Below, in pieces: positions 44,911 to 57,000 of a stretch of 64,000 nucleotides of DNA. Origin of the DNA: Phallusia mammillata (Eukaryota; Chordata; Ascidiacea; Phlebobranchia; Ascidiidae); the NCBI GenBank assembly GCA_003260075.1, contig QLIY01000079.1, positions 116,496-180,495 of the forward strand, read 5' to 3'. The notes under the pieces are model-generated. The model did not search any database. It saw only the letters and a list, made by a program, of their open reading frames with translations, and was not told where the DNA came from. Numbering within the stretch: position 1 is the first letter of the stretch; the number at the start of each line of letters is the position of its first letter. The translations under genes and the position numbers were made by a program.

Positions 44911-47900
44911 TTCTTTTTCTGTTTTTATCTTTAAAATTTAATAGAAATATTAATAAAAAAATTTTACGTCTCACCACTTGGTGATTGACTGAAAATTGCA
45001 TTGTGACGTAATGACAAAGCAATGGTGACGCAACAGTGGATTTTGTTTGTTTGTAAATTTGCTTATGCTGGATTTATATGATTTATTTTAAACAAAATTA
45101 AAATTAAGTAAGCTACTTTTAGCTTTCCACATAGTTTTACGAATTCGCCTTGAAATGGAATACCATGATTCACCATAAAACGGTTCGTGGACGTATAAAA
45201 CAAAACAGGTTAACTGAAACGATTTATTTCGAAGCATATGGGTTTACGAAGCACACATCTTTATCTAATTTATTTTGCTTTTGATTACATGGTCCCAGAT
45301 CGTTGTTAGATAAGATTACCTAAAACAGTGGCACTTCTTTTCTGGAAAATGTATTGGACGCAACGTATTGTAAAAAGTCAACAGTTTGCAAGAGAAGTAT
45401 AATGTTAAATGTAACCCAAAATTTTTGGGCCACAAATTTCATTTGGGCCTCTTCAAACAACTGAAAAATGTTTTTGGCATAATAGAAGTTGGTTTGAATC
45501 TTCAAATGTATTTTAAAAGGGTTGAGAAGTTGAGAACCAAACATTTCAAAGAAATTTCAGCGAAAACACGAGGGTCACCTTCATTTCAAAGTGTCTTCTC
45601 AACTAATTAACTGTCAAACATATCATGTCAGCAAAACCAAAAATAATTATTTTCCCAACAGAAAGCTGTGTTTGTTCAGCGCGATTCAACAGAAAACAGA
45701 AAAGACAAACTTTCAACCACAAAACACGGTCGCTTCGCCATTGGCGTCAAGACCTCACAGCGTTCGAGAATAGCGCGAACACGACCTTTGTGACGTCATA
45801 GGCATCGATCAAGCTGCGCGCGCGTTTGGGAATGTCAGATTAACTAATTAACTAGAAACGCGATCCTTTCTGGGCACCCAAAGTCGCCAGAAACACGCGA
45901 AAGTTTTTTTTTTCGTCGCCGGGGACCCACAACGTTCTAGAATCGTCATAAAACGCGGGCGGTTTGTTCGAAGCCTCGACGAACAATGGAAGAAGGTTCT
46001 TTGAGAAGAAAAGCGGCGACCCTGCAGCGGAACTTGTTGGCAAGAGAAGAAAAACAAACGAGTGAAAGTTGCGAACCCCGTGCCCCCCGGTTTTGTAAAC
46101 TACTGTAGTTGGTGGCTCAAGGGTGAACCCAGCGGCCCCCGCTTTTTGCTAATCCCTGAAATAACACCCAGGTTTAGATTACACTGTTAGTTTTTGAAGG
46201 TTAGTGGTTTAAAGCAAATCTTCTTGATGCTGAAACCAAGGAATGATTAATTTGTTAAACTTGAAGCCCCAGAATCAAGGAAATAACACAATAACCCTAT
46301 TTATAATCATGTTATTTCATTTTAAACGTGATGCATGACTTTGCAAACTAAACGCGAATAGTTACGGTGAAAAGTTTAATGTCCAGTTTTACATTTTTTA
46401 GCAATGCCTCAAATCAATCATTTCAGTTGACTTGTGGTTAGAATCTGATGAGATTCTCCAAAATGCAATGCTTTCAAGGCGACCAATATGTAGATATGTT
46501 TCAAAGTGGAAACGACAAATGTTGTCCATAATTTACAGGAGGTTTTCGTTCCCAACTAGCCGGCTAAAATGTCACGTTTTGAAAAATTTAAACCTTTTGA
46601 CAATAAATTGAAAGTTTTGTGAAGCTAAAACCATTAATAAACAAAAGTCACCTTTAACCGTTGTTTTGTGCGGACTATTTAACCTAAAATAGTGCGAAAT
46701 ATTTGGGTTATGGATTCGTAATTAATCAAGCCTGCTGGATTTTACACGAAACAAACGGCGGCAAACCTGCCATATTTCTGGCATTTTTCTTCCCATTCAC
46801 AACAACATTACACACGCCTGACCGTCGGAATTACTTGCTACGAGATTGGCGGAGACATAAATCAATACGAAAGCGCCTTGTTTTGCCGGAAAATCACACA
46901 AGCGCAAACACAAGGTCCGTTTCAGCGTCGTGTGTGGCCGGGTTTTTCTGCTGCTTCTGCAGTTCGAGTCTCTCGCAGCGCGGATCAAGCAGCGCCATTT
47001 TAAGATCGCGACTAGTTGGGTCAGCACAACTTCGAGCAGCAGAAGAGACAAGGTAAAAAACTTTACAAGTCAACGATGGAATAGTAATGAATAACAACAG
47101 CACTGGAGGTAGCGGCAGGTTAAGCGTACTTTTACCAATTGATTTAACTTGTGATACAGTTTGGTTCACTTGTACAAAACAAAAGACCTTGACTTCTGAA
47201 ATTATAGGATAATAACTGTAGTATACAGGAGCTGATTAGTAACGTTTTTTAACAGCTTCGTTGCGTATTTATTGACGTTTCGTTGGTAGTAAAGGTTTCG
47301 GGTTTTACTGAGTCCTGTGCTGAAGTAGCAGCAGGGTTTCTATCCATTACAGCGCTCTTGGTCGAGTCAGCAATGCCCGGTTAAAGTTAACATGTGTGGA
47401 TGGACATGAGCAGTACGGGGTGGGCTAGTGAGGAAACGGGGATACATAAGAAAGGAGGGGCGCAATGCCGGGGTGCAAGAGGGGTTTGTGGGGTTGCGGG
47501 ATTAGCAGGGGGTGAATCGGGATTTGGTTTAAACACAAACAGAAGGATCCGGTTTCGCCCCTGCCAGATAAGCTCAGCTGGTCGATTTTCAAAGTCGAGG
47601 CTGGAATAAAAATGAGACCCCGGGTTGGGTTACTAACTGCTGCTGGGATCTTATTCTCAAAGGGCGAACCTGGAATCAAAGGGAAAATCTGTAAAAATCC
47701 AGTTAACTTTTCTGTAGATCTTAGTCGGCAGAAAGGTTTAGGCGAGTAAACGAAATTATAGTTATCTGCTTATGTGGCTTTAAAAACTTAGGTTGTTTGT
47801 TGCATTATATGAGTTAAGATGAACATAAATTCATAACTGGGTTTAGACCTGAAGCGTCTATGCAGACCAGCGATCACGGGACACTCATATATAACTCACA

Positions 47901-49068
47901 GTACGCCAGGGCCAGGCCCATTGAAGGCGTTGTACCGAATCAGCCGGTCACCCAGCATTCACCACCACATGGCAAGGCGTAGGCAAGAAAAATCTAGCCT
48001 GCGGTATGAGTAACTTTTGGTTAAAATTTCACATCTGTGTTGTACGGCAGTTAGGACAAAACTTTGGTAAAGAAAACGTGAAGGTCTTTTCTCCACATGA
48101 AGTGAAAAAGTTACAAGCAAATGCATACAGAGTTATTTATGGCGCTAGGTGGTCTATGGAGATTACCAGCTCTACCGCTTGGATCCGCTTAAAGTCGAAA
48201 ACGGTGACAGATATAAATCATAGCGTACGTGGCCACCCGCAAACAATGCGCGATCATGCGAGAAAACCAAAACGTCACAAAGTATAATTTTCCCGCTCCC
48301 GGGTTGGCTCTGCAGGCGTGTGCTGCAAACATCCCATACTGGGGCTGGCCACTCACCCAGCTCACCCCCGGGGAGGTAAAGTGGGGGCACTTGACACATT
48401 ACAAGGGGTGTGGTAACCCATGACAACAGACCCATGGGTACAAGAGACAGACGGACCGGAGGATTTTGCGCAGACAAGGTTTTCCATCAGCCGGGAAAGG
48501 AACGACAGCTTTGGACAGAAAAATAGATCACTGTATCAGAAGAAGACGCGCTGCTGTTCGAGGCAAGCGCTTCAGAGTCTGCTACAAATAGAAACCTAAT
48601 TACGCAACGCAAGAAGCAGGTTCTAAAGGAAGAGTGTTACAAGAAAGTTGGACCAGGTTTCTGACAGGAGGTCAACAAAATTTGTTTTCAATAAAAATCA
48701 TGGGATGAATTTTGCTCTATGCATTTTTTTACTTTATAATTTTGAGGATGGTTCAATTTTTTTTTTAAAAGTGACACGAATGGTACATATAACATTTACT
48801 TTTAGAAAAAAAGATGAAAGTACAACGTTTTAAAATATTTTACATAAATATTGTGTTTCGCGAAATTATGGATCTTGTTGGGGGTAGTTGTCGATTTTAA
48901 ATGACAAAGTTGTTATTTTCAAAGTTCACTTTAATATGTTTTTAACGTTGTTCTTAGTTTTCTCCAAGATTTATTTGATAGACAGGATCATAACCAACAT
49001 TAAAACTTCTTTGTTTTCAACAGAAAAACTGTAGCTTACAATCAAGTAAGAACGAAAAGCATTAAAAT
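44911..49068. other. Intergenic, possible upstream region of the GAS1-like gene
   Basis: I recognise no coding exon. Two CpG-rich patches (about 45740-46140 and 46740-47050) could be promoters or 5' UTR exons; a donor-like AGACAAGGTAAAA occurs at about 47050. Around 47565-47640 an A-box-like AAGCTCAGCTGG suggests a tRNA-derived SINE. A 91-base segment is shared exactly with 51669-51759. Confidence 0.4.
47986..48076. repeat. 91-bp repeat, first copy
   Basis: It appears base-for-base the same as 51669-51759 in the same orientation, from GAAAAATCTAGCCTGCGG to GGTAAAGAAAA. The flanks differ and no G run is nearby, unlike the overlap copies elsewhere, so this is a genuine dispersed or recently copied segment. 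Confidence 0.75.
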
Positions 49069-50547
49069 ATGAACTACCCTGCACAATTACTGTCGGTTTT
49101 TCGCTGGACTTTGCTTGTGAAAATTGCTCTGTGCTCAAGCGAACACAGCTCGGTGTCACTATTGACCGACGACCGAATTTCGGGGGTCGATTTCCAGCAG
49201 TTTGGTTTGGCGACTCGGCATAGCTACTTCGCGGAGGACTTCGACATTGGAAACAGCGCAGATGAAAACCCGTGGACAGAATGGGTTCAGGAACTTGTAC
49301 AAACCACAGACATACGAGGAAGCATCCAGAAAGCTCTGGACACGCCAAGATGGTGGTTGGCATGGGAACACCTCCATCCGTCCACCAGGAATAAAGTAAT
49401 AGAAGATGTGATGCCTCTGCTGCTCGGAGGAAAAGGCGGAGAATGGAAATTGCATTGCTCCGACGCTTACAAACTTTGTCAGGTGGATAAAAACTGTCAC
49501 AGCAAATTCTGGAACTTCGTGTCCTCCTGCTCTTCAGGAGAAGGGAGCCAGGTGGTGAGGAGGATGTTCAACATCGGAGGAGGATACAGGGAGTCACTGA
49601 GTCGGCGGAGGATCGCAAGATCACTGTCTGCGTCGAGAAGAGCAAGGATGAGAGCAAGAGCCAGGAGAAGACACAAAATGAGGAGCTCAAAGCGATTTAG
49701 GAGACCGGTGAAAATGTTTAGGCCGCGTAAGATGGCTGCGAAGTATCTGTATAACTGGATGGGACAAAGATGGAAGAAAGTCTTCTACAAGCGTCTCCCG
49801 TCCCATGATGAGGAGACATGTCCTCCTAAGTGTGTTCAGGCGCTCATTCTTCTCAACAATACAATCTACAGCTCTCTACTGGCGCGATGTGACTGTGCGT
49901 TGGATTCCTTGCTGAGGAGACAAGAAAACGCCACACAACAAAACTCGTTCACTTCTGAACATTTTCCACACGCGAGGCAGCACTTGTACGGAACCGAGAG
50001 CAGCACAATAGCTCCCACGTGGAATGAAGGATTCTGTCGACGTCATCAATCGACAGCGCGTAAATGTCGCCCAAGGTTGTTTCTGCCACGTGGAGGTCAA
50101 ATCGGCTGCACCGAGGCTAGAATACGGTGTGAGCATAAACCGAAGTGTCGGAAAGCGCAGAAAAGATTTCTCCGGAAATGCTCGCAAGTAATAAACGGTT
50201 TAAAATGCACGCGCGCTTGTTCTAAAGCCATCATAGCGCTTAAAAAAGCTTCAAGACATTTTAGCACATGTGTGTGCGATGGCGTGGAGGGCAAAGACTG
50301 TCGTAATATTCGGTCAAATATTTATGAATTGTGCCGGTGCCCGAGTGCACTGCAGCAATTCCGCGGGACTTGGCCGTTGCGAAATTCCGCAAAACGACGG
50401 TTAAAATGCCGGGATGGGCGCAACACCGAGAAACGACTGCCCACCATTGCAAATGTGAGCAACGATTCAAATCGAACACGAAAAGCGTTGAAATATTTAA
50501 GCACCATGTTGCTTGCAGTATACGCTATGTCCAGTTTAAAGTATTAG
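49069..50547 (+). CDS. GAS1: GAS1-like GPI-anchored co-receptor with Arg-rich insert
   Basis: An intronless 492-residue frame, as GAS1 is intronless in vertebrates. Residues 1-22 look like a signal peptide. The first GFR-alpha-like domain has C130-x6-C137-x5-C143-x10-C154, the same spacing as human GAS1, and continues at C251PPKC with LLNNT (glycosylation site) and CDC at 274-276. The second has GCTEARIRC (346-354), CSQVINGLKC (371-380) and CVCDG (401-405), again matching GAS1 strongly. Residues 174-242 are very rich in Arg and split domain 1, which I do not know from vertebrate GAS1. The C-terminal hydrophobic tail (about 474-490) suits a GPI signal. GAS1 is a Hedgehog co-receptor. A pyrimidine tract and CAG at about 49021 may be a 5' UTR acceptor. 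Confidence 0.92.
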   Translation: MNYPAQLLSVFRWTLLVKIALCSSEHSSVSLLTDDRISGVDFQQFGLATRHSYFAEDFDIGNSADENPWTEWVQELVQTTDIRGSIQKALDTPRWWLAWEHLHPSTRNKVIEDVMPLLLGGKGGEWKLHCSDAYKLCQVDKNCHSKFWNFVSSCSSGEGSQVVRRMFNIGGGYRESLSRRRIARSLSASRRARMRARARRRHKMRSSKRFRRPVKMFRPRKMAAKYLYNWMGQRWKKVFYKRLPSHDEETCPPKCVQALILLNNTIYSSLLARCDCALDSLLRRQENATQQNSFTSEHFPHARQHLYGTESSTIAPTWNEGFCRRHQSTARKCRPRLFLPRGGQIGCTEARIRCEHKPKCRKAQKRFLRKCSQVINGLKCTRACSKAIIALKKASRHFSTCVCDGVEGKDCRNIRSNIYELCRCPSALQQFRGTWPLRNSAKRRLKCRDGRNTEKRLPTIANVSNDSNRTRKALKYLSTMLLAVYAMSSLKY

Positions 50548-51204
50548 TTGTATCGCTGTTTTGCTTAAAGCGCAAGAGATTTAAAAAATGTTTCACTTTT
50601 ATTATTTGTTTTATTCTTTTGTTGTTGTTTTTTTCTTCTTCAAAACTCGAATTAGTGTTTGTAACTTTTTTCTGTCTTTTTGATCTTATTTTTACGCTAC
50701 GGTTTTGTTCTCTATAGTGTTACTGCAAGCGTGAATTATGACAATGAGACAAATTTAACCGGACGATCAAAAAAATTGTCTTTCCTAAACTACACTTTTG
50801 CCCGAAATCTTCAATTGTGACTTTTGAAAAAACAAATCAGGGCGTTTGTTACACTTTCTCCACATATTTGTTTGCGTTATACATTTATATATAAGTTATA
50901 TATGGTTTACGTTTGTGTCTGTACAACCCGAACCGGATTAGGAAAACGGGTAAAATGCTTCTTATTTAAATCATGGAATCACATAAACCAAATAATACAC
51001 CTCAAAGTTAACACAATGCAAGATATCTTGTTGTATTTTCGGGCAAAACACAACGAAACATTTTTGTTTCAATTACACCCACTTCCCCATACAATTAAGG
51101 GCGTTTGCCTCATTTTCTAGTCCGGTTCAACAAACAGCCATGCACTTGTCAATATTGGTTTATTTTCAGTTTTTGTTTTTCATCTCTTTCCCCGAGAATT
51201 CGTG

Positions 51205-51440
51205 TTTATGATTTTTGTCACCCTCCAGTTATGTTAACTGGTCACGGACCTTGCATCGAATAACGATGACTGTTTAACTTGATCCTGGTTTGGTTTACAA
51301 CAAGTTTGTCCAATTCTAAGGGGGGGGGGGTTTTTGTCACCCTCCAGTTATGTTAACTGGTCACGGACCTTGCATCAAATAACGATGACAGTTTAACTTG
51401 ATCCTGGTTTGGTTTACAACAAGTTTGTCCAATTCTAAAT
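51205..51440. repeat. Overlap pair around G run
   Basis: TTTTTGTCACCCTCCAGTTA and about 110 following bases occur before and after the G run at 51320-51330, with two or three substitutions. Confidence 0.8.
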
Positions 51441-51668
51441 CGTGTATGTTCCTTTATCCAAGCAAAGCTAAAAAACTTAATTAAATGGAAAGAGACAATT
51501 TGAGCAGGCATTAAAACAGCTGTCAGCAAATCTGCCAGGCTTAAGGAACTTGATATTGAAGATAGTAATCGAGCTAATATCAAAAATACCGAAAGATATT
51601 AAAGCAAAATCTGCCTTTAATATAAAATACTATTTTAAAGTTTTTTTAAATAACTACTTGGGTAGGCT

Positions 51669-51759
51669 AGAAAAATCTAGCCTGCGGTATGAGTAACTTT
51701 TGGTTAAAATTTCACATCTGTGTTGTACGGCAGTTAGGACAAAACTTTGGTAAAGAAAA
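51669..51759. repeat. 91-bp repeat, second copy
   Basis: Same as 47986-48076, on the far side of the GAS1-like gene. Together the two copies flank that gene in direct orientation. Confidence 0.75.
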
Positions 51760-52394
51760 AAAATACCAAAAGAATTTAAAGCAAAACCGCTTAAGCTGCC
51801 TTTAATATCAAATACCATTTTTAATTTTAAAAAAAGTAACTGCTAGAGTACTTGGGTACAAAGAATACATCATGCAGACGTTCAGTTTTAATTAAATTAC
51901 TCTTCAAGTCCGTGTATAGTGATACTAAGCACTTCTTAATGGTTGCAACAAAAAATGCTAAGGATAAGGATCAGTTTAGGGAATTTGCATTTTAAAATCC
52001 ACGCAAGCATTTCTACTCTGCATGGCATGTGACATTTTTTTCCTGACTTGGTTGGAGGTAAATAGGTGCCACAGCTTTGAGCAATTAAAGTATCGGATAA
52101 CTCGATTCGCGACACTACAGACGGTACAGAACTGATTTTATCTTAGAAAAATTCCTGAAAAGCAAAGATTGATGTTTAAAAGATCGCATAGAAATTTTTG
52201 TTTCATTAAACCTGGAAAACTGTCACTCGTGTTTGCTATTGAGCAAATGTTTTTTGTTTTGGAGTCACTAGGTTAAACGTAGAGGCAATTTGGGTCACAT
52301 TATGCACTGCAAAACTTTCGATATATATTCATCACATTTTGATTGTGTAAGAGTTTCCACCTCACTACAGTTGACCGCAAAAAGCTTCGTACAG

Positions 52395-52490
52395 TATATA
52401 AGCTGTTGCTGACAGGCCATGGTAAAGGCGACTTGTATAGGACGTCGAAACGTCGGTTTAAAAATGAAATTGCCAGAAGAGCTCTATAAG
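52395..52490. repeat. Dispersed hairpin-type repeat (GCCAGAAGAGCTCTATAA family)
   Basis: ATTGCCAGAAGAGCTCTATAA and GTTGCTGACAGGC resemble 3288-3390 and 4428-4520 in inverse, and fragments at 36541-36630 and 55100-55170. Several carry GACGT..GAAACGTCGG or TTCATCAGGGTAA. Non-coding. Confidence 0.6.
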
Positions 52491-54000
52491 TTAAGCTTTG
52501 AACAGGTATAACAACAGTTATCCCACAAAGTTGGCGGTGGCTTTCAAAAAATAGATCTTCAGATTACCACCCAAATACGCTACAAAATTAACTTCTTCAG
52601 GCCTAGAAAGGAGGATTTGGAACGTCAACGGGCGTTACATCGGCAGCACGTTCGGGACAATAGAAGGGTGGGTAATAACATGGGGAAGTTTGTATTCGGA
52701 TTTAAACGGGCTTGTCGCGTCTTTTCCATCATAACCTGAACACTGCGGTGTTAAATCGGGAGAAGCAGAGAAGAATGTCAGCTCGAGCCCCACCTTACGA
52801 CAAGAATAATAACACCAGCACCCGCGGATCAACAGAACAATGGAATCGCGATTTATCATTCGAAAATTCCTTAACCGCTCTATGACGTAACACTACCTAG
52901 TACCGATTCGCGGTTTGTTATTCCACAATTCGATTGTCTAACGCCATCGCTATTTGTGACGTATATGACAGGCGATGACGTATCGAACGCGGATTGGCAG
53001 ATATCGAAATGTCGCCGTCGTCGTTGGGGGAGGAGACCACCCAGTAAGCGCGCTTTTTAACCCGCGAAAACATGTACTTGCGTTTGCACTGCCGCCATTT
53101 CTGTCCATTGCTGTGTTTGATGGTAAACTTGTGATCAGGATAGGGTTACTAAAAGTGTGTGGCAATCGAAAACACCGGGCCTGTTAACTCGCGCGGCTGT
53201 GTATGCTTAATGCGGGTTTCCTAACGAGCTATGCGCATTTAACCGTAACAGTGGTAAACATCAGCAAAAATACCTCGTCCAAATTCTTACAAAGAGCCTA
53301 ATGATATTTTTGATATAAATGCAATATTTGTGCCTATACCGCTTTGTGAGTGTGACAATTACAAAACAATATTACAATCAGGCGTGTTTAGTGTGTTATT
53401 TCTGTAATTGGGAAGTCGCTGTCGCCAAATATAGCATTAAAACCACTCAATACATTCAACCGGGTCTGTACAGGGACTGCTGTGCGCGCCTTCACTATTA
53501 CGCCGCCAAATCCGCGTGCATATTGTTTTCAAAACAATCGCCTTTGTTTCGAAACAAACCCAGCGCGCGCGTCAGGGTCACAACTACTCTAAAAGCGGTG
53601 CAGAACCCGAAAGTTGACTTTCAAATTCCACGAATGACAAAGTGAAACTGTCGAAAACCTGCCAAAATCAACATAAAACACATTGTTTGATGTTTACAAA
53701 CTGTAGACGACGTTTGATATGCGACAAGTCCATTAAGCAAAGCTGAAATCGCAAGAAAACTGAACATAAGTCTGTTGCGGGTAATTTTCCCCCGTTTTGT
53801 TTTGGAAGCTATTGTTTAAATTCAATGCTTCCAGTTGGTTGAAGTGTGTAACATAGTTATTTGAATGATCCAAAATCAACATAAAACACCCAGCTTGGTG
53901 TGTACAAACATATTTGCCCTTTATTCTTTTGGGAGCTACCAAAAGTCCGTACTTCCAGTTGATTAAATTGTGTAACATGCTTATTTGTTGGTTGGTGGGT

Positions 54001-57000
54001 TTGTGGCTGGGGGATGAATTCAACTTATCGCAAACCCTTGCAAGAAATGCGGCCCTCAACTTGACACGTTATCAGTCGAAAGGGCCACCAAGACAGACTT
54101 AGCATGGCACCAAAGCAATTTCAAGGACTCTTCGAAGGTTTTATCGCCTTGATTGACAAGCCACATGTGCCAGGGACCTGCAATCGCGACATTTGAGGGT
54201 GTCGGGAACCAAAATAGCCATAAACCTCGCTTGTGCGTCCCCACAAAGACCACCCGCAGCGACATCGCGACCCAACAGTGAGACTTGGGGGGGGGGCGAA
54301 TCGCCGTTGCCAACGTTCAAAACCTCAAGATGAGATTTGGAGTCTTGTACATCATAGAGTTGCTCAGTGTTTTGTGGGAGTCCGGATGTTCGCGTGTTAT
54401 CCAACTGGTCACGTGTCACGAAAAACGCGAGTTGTTGGTTTAGTAAAGGGGATTCACCTGTCGTAGCAATCATGAGACATAAAACAACACATTGGGACGC
54501 GTGCTAAGGTGTGGCCTCTATCGCTCTGCCGTTCTATGTGAGCAGATAACTTAAATGGGTAATCATTGTTCTTTTTTCATCACAGAATATGATGTAAAAC
54601 CCTACACGGATCTGTTCATAAGTTTAATGTCGAAAACATATCTCTGATGATGGCATGAGCATTTGCTGACACGTCTGAATAAAGCATGTCTTATTTTACG
54701 TCTATTTGGGCCGTTCAATTCATCATTAAAATATCATTATTCTTGCAGTGAATGTGGAAAATGCAAATATCTGGCTGTTTTCTTATTCAAATAGAATCCC
54801 CAACAAGTAGAACGCTTTGACGAAACGTTTAGCACAAAAGAACAGCCTCTACAATTTTGTGCTATGGTATCACGTTTTAGGAATTGTACTATGGAACTCA
54901 CCCAGACCGGACGCTGCAATATCCGTCAACAGGACGCGGACAGAATGTTCAGCCCCCCTTTCAATCTGGAACTAAAAACCGTCTAACATCGAATGAGCGT
55001 GTCTAAATTCTCACGACACTTACGCAAGTCTGAATTCGAATCCGGACTTTTCGGAGTCAAAACATTCATGCAGACATCCTACAGAGAAACGTTGGCATAT
55101 TATAATAATGACTGCCGGAAGAGCTAAAATTTTGTTGATGCATTATGCCTGGCAGCAACAGTTTATTCATCCTAAATAGAAGTTCGCAGCATTCATGCAG
55201 ACATCCTAAAAAATAGTTCGCAAGGTTTCCAACAGCTGAAATACCGACAACAACAAACACATAGTTGTTCAGCGAAATCCCACACCCAGCAGTTTTACCC
55301 CACCCCTTACCACCAACCCCAGAAACGTTAATTTTCACCGCAATTTTTCGTTTAGCGACAAATCGTCAAGCATCGCTCGAGCTGAGCTTGTTATTTCCGA
55401 TCGTGTGTGGTCGAAATCTCGAATCCCACCACCATTGTGACGTCATAGAGAATTGGCAGACGACCTGGGTGATGGACGGCGAAGCTCGACAATTGATTTG
55501 TGCCGCTGCATAAGAAATGCGAAATCGCATGTTAACAAGAGCGATATATCGTCAACATGGAAGAGGACTATTGAATTTTATATCCTGGTTCTCAAGTAGA
55601 TGCCATTATATGCACGTAAAATCGGTCTGGTCCGGTTTTATGTTTAAAAAGTAAGTTTGGGATCGCTTTTTGTCTATTTGGCTTGCTAAAAATAAGTTCG
55701 TGAAAAACGTAAGTGTCATAAAGTATAAGGGATTGGATTTTTATGCGGTTTGGAAACTGAGACAAATAAAAAAAACGAAATGTTCAACGTTTAAAAGAAC
55801 TAAAATTTCAGGTTACACAAACTATTAAAATTCCACTCAAAATTTTCCGAGTTTCTGAAAAGCTTAAGGGTCCAATAGGGGTGAAAGTTGAACTCGTGCC
55901 AAGCAAGCGCAACTTAAACCGTTGTTGACTCAGCGAACATCGACTCTGAGCGCTGAAACTACATCGAACATAACTGGCGTAGTTGTGGCGCGACTGGTTG
56001 ATAATGCGGCGACGATTCCGCAAATCGACGATTAGCAGTGATTCTAAGCGTCGCGCACAAACAAACACAGCGCGCGATGCCACCAGAGCTGTGATTGTGA
56101 CGTAACAGAGACCACACGCAGGTGATTGACAGGCGGAGTGTGGTGGTGAGAGCGAGATCGGAGGATTTGCGTTTAAGCGGATCGAGAAGGAATTGGATCA
56201 AGCTTGAAATAATGAGCGATGTTAGGAGGGTTGCCCCTGTGCCGATGATGACTGCACACCGACTCCGGCTTGACAAAACAAATTCCGCCGGCTTGCGGTT
56301 GATTTTTCGCCGCCGTCACGATTTGTAAACTTGGTGTCGTGAGTTTGATTTGCGCGGAATGTCGATGTTGTTGCTGCAGAAATGGTCGTGGCGCATTTAA
56401 AACAACAGGTTGGGGAACAGCGTGGCATCTGCGCATAACTCGACAATCATCACACTGTGATTGTGAAACACGACATGGGGTTTTGCCCTAAGACAGGGGC
56501 GGGCAACTTCTCCAGTGGGCGGGCCTGATATAGGAAAATGAAGTACTTGGCGGGCCGGATTCCTGAATCGACACATTAATCGTGTATTTATCCAGTGATT
56601 TAAAACGGATTTTTGACCACCTAAACCAAATACATTCAAGAACATCACAAATACAATACAGTCCAAACAATCTAACTGATATAACATAAAATTATTCACC
56701 ACAGCAAATTTAATGCATACACCACAGACTTAGATACTGCTGAAACACTAACTAGGCTACACGTGTGGAAAGAAAGAAAACCGAGAAATCAGGCCACCCA
56801 CAAGGTTGGCAGTTATGTCGTAACAATGGACGTATGGTGCAATGGTAACAACGGCGGGAAAGTTTTTGCTATTGGGGAGCGTTACTGTCCGTTTCAACTA
56901 TAATTTGACGCAGTAGGCAAGTAGTGGGGGAATGCGGCAGACCGTGGCCGCGGGCCACATTATCATGCAAGACCTGAAACTGTCTGCGGGCCGCTCAAAA

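Larger units (their letters stand above)
50548..54000. other. Non-coding stretch downstream of GAS1-like gene
   Basis: AT-rich 3' flank. It contains an overlap pair 51205-51318 and 51331-51440 joined by G, the second 91-bp repeat copy, and a repeat near 52395-52490 related to 3290-3390 and 4430-4520. Short reading frames have no recognisable domains. Confidence 0.45.

Noticed and set aside
48006..48287. 93-residue frame near the 91-bp repeat
   Set aside because: Half of it is the repeat; no coding signature.
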